Source: Chrysophaeum taylorii (lineage: Eukaryota; Sar; Pelagophyceae; Pelagomonadales; Pelagomonadaceae). Taken from it: a DNA stretch of 64,000 bases. How positions within the stretch are numbered: the first letter of the stretch is position 1; each line of letters starts with the position of its first letter. The translations under genes were made by a program, and so were the position numbers. Below are positions 51,507-61,929 of the stretch, one piece after another. The notes beneath the pieces are model-generated. The model had not been told where the DNA came from. It searched no databases and saw only the letters and a list, made by a program, of their open reading frames with translations. The stretch lies in assembly GCA_029834535.1 (NCBI GenBank), contig JAQMWT010000344.1, positions 434,001 to 498,000 of the forward strand. Reading direction: 5' to 3'.

Positions 51507-52886
51507 TTAGGGTGCGTTTTTTTTGCCTCCGACTTCGTCGTCGTCGTCGTCGTCATCACCAAATACGGTGGGCTGGTCGAGCGAAAAGTTGAGCTTGAGG
51601 GAGAGGGCGACGTCGCCCGAGAAGACAGGGTCGGTGACAGTGATCTCGTCGTCGTCGTCGACGAGCTCGGATAGGGTTTTGGTGAGGTTTGGGCGCGTGG
51701 CGAGCTCGAGGGCCTTGGGCTTTTGCATGTAGAGGGTGGAGTCGGCCTTGGCGAGGGAGGGGGCCTTGAGGCGGAGGTCGGAGGCCTTGAGAGATTTGAT
51801 GAGGTCGGCGAGCGTGAGATTGGGGTTGACCGCGAGGTCGCGGGTCGCGCCCGAGCAGACGGGGCAGTCGGGCTTCTTCTCGTACCTGAAGGTGTGAGTG
51901 TAGACGCCCTCGGAGCCCATGTACATCATGTAGGTGTCGAGGTTCTGGGAGCACATGGTCGCGATCTTGAAGCACTCGGTCGCGCATACGCCGGAGATGA
52001 TGGCGTTGGTAGAGGCGACGGCGGGGATAATATTTTTGACGACGCCGAGCGTCTTCATATAGGTGACGCCGGAAATGTTGTAGGCCTCGGCGCGCTCCTT
52101 CGCCTGGTCGAAGATCCACTGCATATCCTCGGGAGAGTCGGTGTCGATCTTTCGGTCCGGAAAGCTCTTCGGCCAAAGAATGATTTGAGCGTACGAGATG
52201 CAGTGCTCGGGAAGGCGGGGCGTCTCGGCGATCGTACATAGCGGGTAGGTGCGCTGGGGCGGGAACGAGTCGAGCGAGCACTCGAAGCACGATGTGAAGC
52301 GCGGCACGATGACGCGGGCCTGGCCCTTGAACCCCTCGGTGCCGCCGTCGATCATCGGAATAACTGTCGAGGGGTCGACGTCGCCGTCGTCGTCGACCTC
52401 CGCGAGCGACACGAGCATAGAGTTTAGCCAACGCCGGGCCTCGATGTTGTCGAGCCCGCTCACGACCATGTTGAATTGGCGGTAAAAGTCGGCGTCGCGG
52501 TCTTGGACCCTTCCGACATACGGCATCACCTTAGCGCCCGCGACCCTCGCGTTGATAAACTTTGCCGCGACGCTCGCCTTTGGCTGGCCGACGTCCGACG
52601 CGCGGAACAGGAACTGCCTGTTGAGGTTCGACACGTCAATCGTGTCCATGTCGATCACGTGGATGTCGCCGAAACCCATCAAAGAAAGATCCTTGAGAAC
52701 TTCGCACCCGAGCCCGCCCGCACCCACGACGAGCACTTTGCACTCGTTCGTCAGAAACTCTTTGACCTCGTCCCCAGGCGAGAATTCCCCCACGGGAAGC
52801 GTCCCGCTCTCCGACCCGAAAGCCGTCGGGGTCAGCAGCAAGCAATCGATCGGATTCGCCTTGGTCGCACCCGCGACGGCCGACAT
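51507..52886 (-). CDS. UBA3: NEDD8-activating enzyme E1 catalytic subunit
   Basis: The ATG at 52886 (MSAVAGATKANP) gives 459 residues; the frame before it opens with a non-ATG codon. The ThiF/E1 adenylation fold has 'VLVVGAGGLGCEVLKDLSLMG' and 'IDMDTIDVSNLNRQFLFRA'. The catalytic Cys is in 'TYPLCTIAETPRLPEHCISY' at about residue 217. Zinc-binding Cys pairs are present ('SCFEC' and 'CPVC'), and a C-terminal ubiquitin-fold domain follows. With APPBP1 (NAE1) it adenylates NEDD8 and passes it to UBE2M for cullin neddylation. An acidic C-terminal tail (poly-Asp) follows the usual end. Confidence 0.96.
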   Translation of the reverse strand: MSAVAGATKANPIDCLLLTPTAFGSESGTLPVGEFSPGDEVKEFLTNECKVLVVGAGGLGCEVLKDLSLMGFGDIHVIDMDTIDVSNLNRQFLFRASDVGQPKASVAAKFINARVAGAKVMPYVGRVQDRDADFYRQFNMVVSGLDNIEARRWLNSMLVSLAEVDDDGDVDPSTVIPMIDGGTEGFKGQARVIVPRFTSCFECSLDSFPPQRTYPLCTIAETPRLPEHCISYAQIILWPKSFPDRKIDTDSPEDMQWIFDQAKERAEAYNISGVTYMKTLGVVKNIIPAVASTNAIISGVCATECFKIATMCSQNLDTYMMYMGSEGVYTHTFRYEKKPDCPVCSGATRDLAVNPNLTLADLIKSLKASDLRLKAPSLAKADSTLYMQKPKALELATRPNLTKTLSELVDDDDEITVTDPVFSGDVALSLKLNFSLDQPTVFGDDDDDDDEVGGKKNAP

Positions 52887-54165
52887 GGTCGAGAGAGCGC
52901 AGAGCAACCACGTCGTATACTCAGGCTAACCCGCCATCACCCGAAGTTTTGTTTGACGTAGTACAAAAAGCGTGCGCGCACATATCGACGAGCCGCGCGA
53001 CACTATTCGTCGGAGTGAATCCCGCAGGGTTCCCCTGCAAATTGAGTTCATGGTGGTGGGCCAAGTTCGAGCGCGACGTTGGACGTGTGCAGCTCGCGGC
53101 GAACCCGCGTCACGAGACTTACGCAACCAACTCACCCCGAGGAAATATATGAACGATGTTTTATTATTTCGGCTTTCCGTGAATCTGGGTCGAAGCTGTG
53201 CGTCTTCTGCATGACAAAACAAAGCCAAAAAACCAGCTCGCTCTTCGATTTCGTCTTCGCGCGTAGGTGTGACGTTAGGCATAGCGCTCCTGGCGAGAAA
53301 GCGCACTCCGCCGCCTCCCGATGGAGGAGGCCTTGGCGAATCTATCCGAGCCCCTCTGGCACTCGAGGGTTACTTACTTTCATGTCGACGAGACCCCTGC
53401 TTCCGCCACCACGTCCGCATCTCCCAACCAAGTCCTCCTTCCGACTCGTGGATACCGAACTACCAAAAAGCCGGAACCCGCGGAGGTTGCCGCGGCCAAA
53501 ATCGCGCGTGACTCTGGATGCCAAAGCACGAGTGAGTACCTAGTTTCACGACAAAGGGAAATAAAACGCGACGTTTTTTTTTAGTGTACTAGACTCTACT
53601 CCCCGGAGGGAGGGGTCGCGCGGTGGTTCCGCGCGGACGGACGGACTACAACAGTGTGCACGAGCAACAACAAACGATCAAGATAACGAGCCTCGTTGTA
53701 GTAAAAAAATCTATCGCACTTTATCGCATTCGCATCAAGGTGGGGGTCCGTATAATGGTCCAATCGAGACGCGCATAATGGTAGACAGATAGATATGGGA
53801 ACGGGCGAAGGCCTAGCGGCTCGGAGCAACAGAGCGCTCGGACAAGCGGCGGCGGGGAGCGGCGGTCGCATTTGTCTTTTGTTTTTGGAGAGGAAGGCGC
53901 CGAGATAAGATTCAGATCCAGATCACGGCAAGGTCGGCGAGAGCGGACCGACGGACGGTTCCCCGCGAGCCGGGTGCGGCGCATGGGAGGACAGCGGAGT
54001 AGGTTCCCTGACAAGGAGGAGGAGGAGGAGGAGGAGGATAGTACGAGAGAGGGAGCGCGAGACACGTTCTCGCTCGTAGCGCCAGAAGTTGGCGGCGGAC
54101 GGACGACGCAAGGAAGACAGAAAGGGCGGAAGAGCGCGCGCGCGTTGGGCGCCTCGGGAAAAAAT

Positions 54166-54168
<3 letters not shown>
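52887..54168. other. Long stretch without a supported gene
   Basis: The best candidate is a small plus-strand frame of 87 residues from the ATG at 53321 ('ANLSEPLWHSRVTYFHVDE'). It has moderate coding character but no family and no context. A (GGA)n run occurs at 54019-54041. Nothing else was recognised. Confidence 0.35.

Positions 54169-54201
<33 letters not shown>
54169..54201. repeat. (GA)n microsatellite
   Basis: About 16 GA units, 4 bp beyond the stop of the RhoGEF gene. Confidence 0.97.
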
Positions 54202-54203
<2 letters not shown>

Positions 54204-54205
54204 CT

Positions 54206-56581
54206 TCACATGAGGAGCTCTGGAGGTCTTTGGGGTTTCATGAGCTCGACGAGGAGGTCTTTGTCCTCCGAGGCGACGACGAGGGTTTTCTCGACGCAGA
54301 CGATGCGGAAGACGTCGCGAGGATCCGTGAGACATCGCTTCCGAAGGCGATCGCCCCTGAGCGTGTGGAGCGGAACTTCCGAGGCGTCGAGGGCCTCGAC
54401 GCGGAGACTCTCGTACCAGGCGAGCTTTCCGGATCTCGCGGTGCCGGTGGTGGCTCGGACGATCATGCCGCCGAATCTGCCGGAAAAGAACCACATGAAG
54501 GAGTCCTTTAGGGAGGCGTCCTTAACTTCGGCGCAGGGGTATGAGGCGAAACCCTCGCCGAGGACGGAAATGTCGCCCTTGAAGCGCAGCTTCCACTCGG
54601 CGGTGTTCTTGCCGAGGGCCTTGGTGATCTTGGACTTCCACTCGACGATGTTGTCGCGGTCGCCGGCGAGCGAGTATACGTGACCCTTCTTGGGGTCGGA
54701 CGGGTAGGACGCGACGATGCGGAGGAGAAGAGTCGAGTCGCAAGGCGCGGAATGCGCGCCGTCGTAGGGACCGCCGCCCGCGGTCGCGCGGGACGAGGTC
54801 GAGACTCCGAGCTTCCCGGCGGCGAGGTAGAGGGAATTGCGCTTGACGGCGCCCGTGGTCGCGTCGCAGTTTCCGGAAGCGAGCTCGACGTCCTCGACGT
54901 GGAGGACGCGGAGGAAGCGCTTGTATGCGAAGCGGCCGTTGGTGTCGGGCGCGCTCGTGTGAAGCAGCTCGGTCGCCGAGAGGGTTTCGAAGAGAAAAAA
55001 GTAGTCGGGCCGGACGGTCGTGCTGCCAATTTTCGTCAGCGAGCCCTCGTGCGTCAAAAAGCGGCCGGGCGCCGTCACGACCACCGAGGGCGGCGCGCCG
55101 TCGAGGACGCGCTCGAGGGCCTCGGCCCGCCGCTGCATGGCGTGGTTTCCCGCGACCTTGTTGCACGCCTCGAGGATCTCTTTCCACAATTTGTGGGCCT
55201 TTCGGAGATTCGGCGCGTCCGCGTGATGATCGGGCGTCGTCTTCTCGAGGCGCTCGAGAAAGAGCATCTGGCGCACGAGCCGCTGCGTCGGCGCGATGAG
55301 GAGCGACGAGACCTGGTGGTCGATGCACCGCGGGTCGCGCGCCGCGTCGTCGACGAACGCTCGAACGCCGTCCGACTTTTCCTTGAGTCTTCGAAGCTCG
55401 GAATCGGCGCGCTCGTGCCAGTCGTACCACGAGCACATGGCGTCGTGCACCTTGGGCGCGAGCTGCTCGAAGACGTCGCCGATCATCACGATCGCGTCGT
55501 TGTAGGGATTCGTGCGCCGGTCCAACGCCTTGACGAGGTTGTCGGAGATCTCCAGGAGCGCCTCGGCCGGGAGCGGCGAGAACGCCGTGCACAGCGCCTG
55601 CACGTCTTCGAGCGGCGGCTGTCCGCCGTTCGGCAGCGTGGCCCCGCCCCGCAACTCGCAGTACTGCTTGAGGGGCCGCTGGAGCGTCTCGACGAAGGCG
55701 GACAGCTGTTCGCGGTACGTCTGCTCGGTTTGCGCGAGCTCGTCGAGCGAATGCTTCTTCTCGCGTCGACGCTTGGCCGCGTCGGCTTCGAGGTCCGTCA
55801 GCGTCGCCGTCATCGCCGTCAGCGTCGCCGCCGACGACCGGGCGACGAAGGAGCTACGACGGTCGGGGAACGGATTAGCCGCCGTCGCGAAGCTCGGCGC
55901 CGGAATTCGAGTCGGTACGTCCGCGACGGCGTCTTCGACCCGCGGCGACGACGACGACGCCGACGACCCCTGGCTCTCTCTGATGCGGACCAAGTGTCCG
56001 AAATCGTCCATGTCCGGCCGCGCTGCCGGAGGAGGAGGAGGAGGAGGAGGAACTTTGAGTCTCGGGGGGGCCGAGAAAGAGTCTGGCGCCCCGAGCGCCT
56101 CGCCGAACGACGACGCGGTCGCGCGCGCGCGCGTCGGCGCCTTGGCCCGCGCGCTCGTCTCGAACAGCTCGATCTGTCGTGCGAAGATGTCGTCGACGTT
56201 CGGCGCGACATTTGGGGTCACCACCGGCCTGGGCGGAGGGGGAGGCGGAGCGCGATGCTCGACGGGCGGTGCCGGGCTCGCCGAGCCTCCGGGGCTCCCC
56301 GAACCCCCCGGGCTCGATTTGCCCGACGGGTACTGCTGCTCGAAGGCGCTGGTCCCCCAAATGATGATGTCGCCGCCCCCCCCGGAGATTCGTCTCGGCG
56401 ACGGTGGTCTTGGGGGGGGCGAGGCGCGTTTTCCCGACGGGGGCGGAATTTTCCCCTTTGGAGGCGAACGCTCGAGCGGGGGGGGCAGGTCCGCGCCGTA
56501 GGAATGTCGCGGCTGCGGCGGCGCTGGGAACAGCGCAAAGGCGTTGATGGTCGCCGGCTCCCACATCGTCCCGTCCGACAT
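54206..56581 (-). CDS. DH-PH domain RhoGEF-like protein
   Basis: The frame is open to 56800, but the ATG at 56581 (MSDGTMWEPATINAF) is a better start than the Cys/Phe-rich upstream reading; it gives 791 residues. Residues 1-270 are Pro/Ser-rich and disordered. A DH domain spans about 280-495: 'SLDELAQTEQTYREQLSAFV', 'PYNDAIVMIGDVFEQLAPK', then the conserved helix 'IDHQVSSLLIAPTQRLVRQM' (CR3-like). A PH domain follows at about 500-660 ('LTHEGSLTKIG' ... 'DNIVEWKSKITKAL'). A second PH-like fold (about 663-791) starts 'WKLRFKGDISVLGEGF'. By family it would catalyse GDP release from Rho-type GTPases at membranes. It is head-to-head with a TBC RabGAP gene. Confidence 0.85.
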   Translation of the reverse strand: MSDGTMWEPATINAFALFPAPPQPRHSYGADLPPPLERSPPKGKIPPPSGKRASPPPRPPSPRRISGGGGDIIIWGTSAFEQQYPSGKSSPGGSGSPGGSASPAPPVEHRAPPPPPPRPVVTPNVAPNVDDIFARQIELFETSARAKAPTRARATASSFGEALGAPDSFSAPPRLKVPPPPPPPPAARPDMDDFGHLVRIRESQGSSASSSSPRVEDAVADVPTRIPAPSFATAANPFPDRRSSFVARSSAATLTAMTATLTDLEADAAKRRREKKHSLDELAQTEQTYREQLSAFVETLQRPLKQYCELRGGATLPNGGQPPLEDVQALCTAFSPLPAEALLEISDNLVKALDRRTNPYNDAIVMIGDVFEQLAPKVHDAMCSWYDWHERADSELRRLKEKSDGVRAFVDDAARDPRCIDHQVSSLLIAPTQRLVRQMLFLERLEKTTPDHHADAPNLRKAHKLWKEILEACNKVAGNHAMQRRAEALERVLDGAPPSVVVTAPGRFLTHEGSLTKIGSTTVRPDYFFLFETLSATELLHTSAPDTNGRFAYKRFLRVLHVEDVELASGNCDATTGAVKRNSLYLAAGKLGVSTSSRATAGGGPYDGAHSAPCDSTLLLRIVASYPSDPKKGHVYSLAGDRDNIVEWKSKITKALGKNTAEWKLRFKGDISVLGEGFASYPCAEVKDASLKDSFMWFFSGRFGGMIVRATTGTARSGKLAWYESLRVEALDASEVPLHTLRGDRLRKRCLTDPRDVFRIVCVEKTLVVASEDKDLLVELMKPQRPPELLM

Positions 56582-56934
56582 GAGGCGGCTGCGCGAGAGA
56601 GGGAGAAAGAAAGAACCCGGCCGGCTCTTTCTATTCCGCTTTTTGCTTGTTTTGTTTGTAAAAAAGTTGGGACACCTCGTCGTATCCGTACAGCGGGGAG
56701 GGTGGAAGTTCCGTTCCGTTCCGTTTCCGTTCGTTGCCCCCCCCGACAAACAACAACAACAACTTAAAGCAAAACACCAAACAAACAAACAAACAAACAA
56801 ACAAACGGGGAAGAATCCAACAAAATTGGCCAGGCACGATGATGATGATCGTTTGGTCCTCTTGTGGTGGTGCGCGGCGGCCTCGCCCCCACCTCGACGA
56901 CGAGGCGCCCCGTTGAATCGTTCATTCTCTCTTC
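56582..56934. promoter_or_regulatory. 353-bp divergent upstream region of the RhoGEF and TBC genes
   Basis: Both genes start outward from here. It includes an (AAAC)n run at 56779-56806. No specific promoter element could be identified. Confidence 0.5.
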
Positions 56935-59643
56935 ATGGGACCGACCTTGGATCAGCCATGTGTGGTCGGGGGGGACGACGCGAAGACGAGCGAATGGCAA
57001 CCCTCGACGCCGCCGACGCGGCGCGATTCCGCCGGCGATCAAGAGGACCCATCGCGCGACCGGAGACACACGCCGCAGCGACCCTTCGGGCTGCAATTCC
57101 TGATGTCGTCGCCCGACCAGCGCGTGACGCGCGACAAGAGCGCGGCCTGGCCGAGGACGGACGGCTCGGCGGCGGCGGCCGTCGCGCGCTGGGAGGCGCT
57201 CCTTCGGTCGTGGCCCTCCTCGTGCAGCAGTCTGACGGCGCTCCGGTCGCGGCGGACGTGGCGGAAGAAGGCCCTCGAACTCGTCGCGGAGCACTCGGGA
57301 ATACCCAAGGAGATGCGACGCAAGGTCTGGCAGACGGTGCTCGAGGCCGCGGTCGAGGCTTCGGCGGATTATTCGTCGGGCGCCGGCCAGCCGCCCGCGG
57401 CCGAGGTCGCGCCCGCGTTCCGCCCGATCAGCGAGCCGATCATTCCCGTGTCGAAGACGCCGCCGCGCGACGCTTTAATAACGTGCGGCGCCGCCGCCGC
57501 CGACGACGACGACGACCCGCCGAAGCCGCGCCAAAATAATAATAATTTGCCGCCCCTGCCCGACGAGTTGGACGAGCCCGATCTCGTCGGCACGCTCGCC
57601 AGTAACACCGCCCAATCGCGAAGCGCCCGTCCCGCGAGCGGCAAGGACGTGCCGCGGTGGGCGCGGCCGCGGCGCGCCGACGACGGTCGCGTGTCGCCGC
57701 GACTCCTGCCGCGCGAGATCGCGCTCGACGTTCCGCGGACGTTCGGAGGCCGCGATCTCGTGGACGAGGCCGCCGCCTTTCATACGCTGGCCCCCGACAC
57801 GACGCAGCGCGCCCAGTACATCGAGCAGACGAGGCTCCGAAGACTCCTCGTCCATTTCGCCCGGACGACCCCGGGCGTGCAGTACTACCAGGGCATGAAT
57901 TTTCTCGGCGGGACGTTGCTTCGCGTCTTCGAGGAAAGCGACGACAAGGGAATCGACCGCCCGCCTCCGCTACCTCCCGAAGAGGAGATGTGTTCGCCCG
58001 AAAAAACGACCAAGCTTTCGCGGTCGCGCCGGATGGCGCGCAGCACGACGATCGACGCCGCGACCGCCATGGCCTTCCGAGGACTCATGGCCCTCGTGAC
58101 CTCCCTTTACGTGCCCGACTTTTCGGGCCTCCGCGAGCTCGTCGCCGTCGCCGGCTCCTTGCTCCCGCGCTTCGCGCCCAAGCTCGCCTCGGTCCTCGAG
58201 GCCGAGGGACTCGACCTCATGCCCATCACGGCGGCTTGGTGCCTCACCTTTTTCGCCTCGTCCGCCATGGATTTCGAGTGCGTCGTCTGCTGTTGGGACT
58301 TCCTCATCCTCGGCACGCCCTCGCGCCGCGAGGAGCTCATGCTCCCGGACGAGACGGACGACGACGACAACGACGACTGCGAGGTACGCACGCCGCTCCA
58401 CGACGACTTTGCGTCGCCCCGCGACAACAACGTCAAATCTGCGGCCGATGCCCTGCCGGACGACGACGACGACGGCGGCCGCGGCGGCGGCGGCGGCGGC
58501 GGCGCTCCGTGGAAAAATAAGTTGCATCCTCCTTCCAAGCGACCCAACGGCGCCCGCCGTCGCCACGCCTTCTGGAGCACCTCCTCCTCCTCCAAGATGA
58601 ACCAAAAGTCAGCGGCTAAAAGCACCTCGCCTCCGGGTGCGCCCGACGACGCCTCGGACGCGCTCTCGCCGCGAGACCGTCTCGGACGAGACGACGACAA
58701 CGCCGCCTGCTACACGCCCTCCGAGGCCTCCTCCGAGGCGACCTCGCACGACAACAAGCGCACGCCGCCGCAGTTGCCGCCGTCCTCCTCGTCAAAACAC
58801 ACATCCTACAAGATGCCTTTCTTCTCGTCGTCTCGACAACAACAACGACGACGACGAAGAAGACCGGCGCCGGCCGCCGAGACGACGCTCGAGCTGCCCA
58901 AGACCGCGAACGGTCCCCCTCGCAACATCAACAACAGCCAAAAAAAGGTCGACGACGAAACCAACCTCGAGAAAAAAAAAGCGACCAACGGCGGAGCCGT
59001 CGAACAGCAGCAACCGGTACTCGCGCGGACCAAATCGCAGCGGCGACGAGACAAAGCGCTGAAGAATCAGTCGACGACCGCGGAGAGACACTCGATGCTG
59101 CTCAGACTGTGTCTCGTCATGCTCCGCCTCGGCGAGCGGGCGACCTGGGGGAGGCGCGAAGAGTGCGGCGAGGTCGACGACCTCCAGTCCCTCTCGGAAC
59201 TCCTCGAGGCGGCCCAGCCTTCGCCCGTCGCCGACGCCGACGTCTCGCCCGGCGCGGCGTCCGTGCTCGCCCGCCAGCGCTCGGGCTGCTGCTTCCCCTC
59301 CTCGACCGACGTCCTCTGTTCCCTCATCGCCAAAACCAAAGTCGATCCCCGCACCATTCGCGCTTACGCCAAGCGCTATCGCAAGCTCCAAGAATCCCCG
59401 GACACGACGCCCACCGCGCTGCAGCCCCCGGGATCCACGTCGCTGCGACCGCCCGCGACGCCGCCGCACCAGCAGTACGCGTCGAAGAATAAATCGTCCA
59501 GTCTCACGAGCTTCTTTCGCTCCATCAGCCGGAAACCCGCGCACAAAGTCACGCGATGGCGCCTCGGCAAGCACGCGCGACGACCCTCGACCCCCGACCG
59601 ACCCTCGACCGACCGACGCGATCTGGCGGCCAAGACCGTCTGA
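56935..59643 (+). CDS. TBC-domain RabGAP protein
   Basis: 902 residues from an ATG at 56935. The TBC domain is split by an insert. Motif A-like 'GIPKEMRRKVWQTVLEAA' is near residue 122. After about 120 low-complexity residues comes 'IALDVPRTF', with the Arg finger at residue 268, then 'VQYYQGMNFLGGTLL', with the Gln finger at residue 319. 'LDLMPITAAWCLTFFASSAM' and 'VVCCWDFLILGTPS' complete the fold to about residue 465. Both catalytic residues are present, so GAP activity on a Rab is expected. The C-terminal half is Asp-, Ser- and Arg-rich with poly-Gly and poly-Asp runs and is probably disordered. Confidence 0.88.
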   Translation: MGPTLDQPCVVGGDDAKTSEWQPSTPPTRRDSAGDQEDPSRDRRHTPQRPFGLQFLMSSPDQRVTRDKSAAWPRTDGSAAAAVARWEALLRSWPSSCSSLTALRSRRTWRKKALELVAEHSGIPKEMRRKVWQTVLEAAVEASADYSSGAGQPPAAEVAPAFRPISEPIIPVSKTPPRDALITCGAAAADDDDDPPKPRQNNNNLPPLPDELDEPDLVGTLASNTAQSRSARPASGKDVPRWARPRRADDGRVSPRLLPREIALDVPRTFGGRDLVDEAAAFHTLAPDTTQRAQYIEQTRLRRLLVHFARTTPGVQYYQGMNFLGGTLLRVFEESDDKGIDRPPPLPPEEEMCSPEKTTKLSRSRRMARSTTIDAATAMAFRGLMALVTSLYVPDFSGLRELVAVAGSLLPRFAPKLASVLEAEGLDLMPITAAWCLTFFASSAMDFECVVCCWDFLILGTPSRREELMLPDETDDDDNDDCEVRTPLHDDFASPRDNNVKSAADALPDDDDDGGRGGGGGGGAPWKNKLHPPSKRPNGARRRHAFWSTSSSSKMNQKSAAKSTSPPGAPDDASDALSPRDRLGRDDDNAACYTPSEASSEATSHDNKRTPPQLPPSSSSKHTSYKMPFFSSSRQQQRRRRRRPAPAAETTLELPKTANGPPRNINNSQKKVDDETNLEKKKATNGGAVEQQQPVLARTKSQRRRDKALKNQSTTAERHSMLLRLCLVMLRLGERATWGRREECGEVDDLQSLSELLEAAQPSPVADADVSPGAASVLARQRSGCCFPSSTDVLCSLIAKTKVDPRTIRAYAKRYRKLQESPDTTPTALQPPGSTSLRPPATPPHQQYASKNKSSSLTSFFRSISRKPAHKVTRWRLGKHARRPSTPDRPSTDRRDLAAKTV

Positions 59644-60266
59644 TCCAAGTTGACCGCGCGCGCACACATTCTCGCTTTTTACGCCACGACTCGAGCCTTT
59701 TTTTGCCGACTCGTGCCAACGACGAGTTTTGACGCCGACCAAAGCGGCGACGAGCGTGCATCTTGATCGTTGCCTCGTGTGCGTGTGGAACCGACGACCC
59801 CAGTTTCGCGTTGCACCACCAAACGGCCGCCATCCTTCGACCTGTCCCCTTGGACCCCGCTTGTCCCCGCTTCCTCTGGGGATTTCTCCAATATTCGCGC
59901 AAGCGACACTCAGATGATGCACTTGCGGGAACGGGGTCTTTTCTCGCACCCGGAGCGTGCGTTGCGCGACTCCGTCCTGCTTTCTTGGACCCCCGGACGA
60001 CGACGAGGACGACGAGGACGACGACGAAGACGATGATGATGATGATGATGATGATGCCAGTAATAAATTATAATCTCGCGATGCTGCCTGAGAGGAGGGA
60101 GGAATGAAATATAGAAGTTGTTGTCTCCTTCCTGGATGGAATGGACTTGGACCCCAGCTCCAGCAACACACACCGTGTAGCCTGCCAGCTGGCTGATGAT
60201 ACCCTCGTTGATAGCCCCTCTATCCGCCGTCGGCGTTGGGTGGCGAAACTATTAATAATACCTATT
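59644..60266. other. Intergenic stretch with (GAT)n tract
   Basis: It has a trinucleotide run at 60030-60056 and otherwise no gene or RNA. Its 3' part probably holds the promoter of the methyltransferase gene. Confidence 0.5.
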
Positions 60267-61628
60267 ATGCGTGGGGTTGTTGTTTCGTTGCTGCTCGGCG
60301 CGGTAAGCTCGTCGTCAAGACTGACCGAGCTCCGGGTTGACGCTGATGCCAGCGCAGTCGAGAAGTCGCTGATCCTACCCGTGCTGCTGCTCGACACGTT
60401 CGGAGGGCACCACGCAGTGTCGGAATCGAAACACGTTGTTTAACTAGTTTATCAGCGTAGGCACCATGGTCGCCCGCAGTTGCGTTTTCGTGTCGAGCGA
60501 GTCGAACATTTGCAGGAGGCCTTCGCCGGCGTGATGTCGCCCTCCGAGCTCGAGTGGTGCGCCGAGGCATCGTCAGAGGTCGGAGACATCGAGTGGCGAG
60601 TTTGCGAGAGTATCCCCGAGGTTCTCGATCCGGCGCTACGCTCCGGATTGAACGCGAGCATGGCGCTGGATATCAGGTTCGAACCCGGGTGCTACTTTCT
60701 CTCGATGCAGCTTTTTCGAAACCTGGCGCGCGACGATGGGACGACGGCGCGGTTCGCGATCTCGAATCGGGCGGTGAAGCAGAGCTACGTCGGCCGGGCT
60801 GACGCGTGCGGGACGACCGGCGCGGGACCGCTGCGCGATGACGAGCGTTTGATTGTGGAAACGGCTCGCCGCGCCGTGGCCGTCGCACACGCGCACTCCT
60901 CCGAGCTGCGAGACGACGTCGCCTCGACGCCCGGCAGGTCGGGGACCGCCCTACGACATCTGTTGTGTGAGCTTGGCGGCTCCCGCGATGTCCGGTACCT
61001 GGAAGTTGGAGTTCTGCGCGGTGCCACCTTGTTTGCCGCGACAAACGGCCGACATGTGAAGGCGGTCGGCATCGACAACTGGAGTCAGTTCCGCGAGGAC
61101 GACGGCCGTCGCTACGCCGCCGAGCGCCTTCCACTCTATGCGCCAGGGGCTACGCTGCTCGATCGAGACTCCTGGCATCCCGACACTCCCGCGGAGGCCC
61201 TCGCTAATGGCGGTGGCGCCCCCTTTAACGTGTTCTTCTACGATGGTGGCCACTCTCTCGCAGACCACTACCGCGCGTTGCCGCACTTCCTCGACACTCT
61301 CGACGACGTCTTCATTTTCATCGTCGACGATTTCGAAGTCCCTCACGTCGCATCCTCGACTTTTGCCTCGATACAACACGCGGGACTGCGGATCGTGTGG
61401 CATCACGCGATTTTTGCCCCGCTTCCCTTCCCGTGCAGCGACGACCCCGATTACGCCCGGGCGCCGATCGCGGCCTTCCACGACCAGTGGAAATTCGGCC
61501 TCGGGATGTTTGTTTTGAGCAAGAAGACCAACAGCAGTAGTCTGCTGCCGCGACGACAAAACGTAGGAATCTGCCGCGCTCCACCGTGCCAGGTGCCAGG
61601 AGGTCATGCTCTTTCTAGAATTTTGTAA
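60267..61628 (+). CDS. Secreted-type class I SAM-dependent methyltransferase, one 177-nt intron
   Basis: The long frame from 60480 begins with a non-ATG codon. A short first exon (60267-60302, MRGVVVSLLLGA) joined across intron 60303-60479 (GTAAGC...CGCAG, phase 0) supplies an ATG and a signal-peptide-like start; the spliced protein is 394 residues. The N-terminal ~130 residues are unrecognised. The SAM-binding region follows: 'VRYLEVGVLRGATLFAATNG' (motif I), 'VKAVGIDNWSQF', and 'NVFFYDGGHSLADHYRAL', with an Asp/His pair like the Methyltransf_24 family, then 'FIVDDFEVPHV'. Such enzymes often modify sugars or secondary metabolites; the substrate is unknown. The ER or secreted location is inferred from the leader. 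Confidence 0.72.
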
Positions 61629-61929
61629 CCAACCTACCAACAACCGTGTTCTTCTCCCCCTCCCTCACCGTTGCTCGTGCGTGCGGAAAATACGACGAAT
61701 TCGATTTCCATGGAACGCAGCCGCCCCCCGAAGCGGCGTGGTGGTGTGCTAGAGGATGGTCGACCTCGACGCACACCTACGACGCGGCGGTTAACTATTA
61801 TTATTATTAATGTCGTCGGGCACTCACTCCAAAACGTTTAAAGTACTCCCCCCAGAGGAGGGCGGACCGCTGGTTTCCGATTTCCGTTCTTGCTCTCGGG
61901 TGACGTCTAGGAAAGCAGACACGATAGTA

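Noticed and set aside
52926-53306. Minus-strand frame of 126 codons upstream of UBA3
   Set aside because: No ATG-led coding character and no domain; it probably contains the UBA3 leader region.
54680-56767. Open frame of 695 codons opposite the RhoGEF gene (and similar long antisense frames opposite most genes)
   Set aside because: Arg/Glu/Gly-rich composition with no domains; it mirrors the third-position GC of the real gene on the other strand.
60679-60700. T-loop-like GGTTCGAACCC suggesting a tRNA
   Set aside because: It lies inside the methyltransferase coding sequence and has no acceptor, D-arm or anticodon arm around it.
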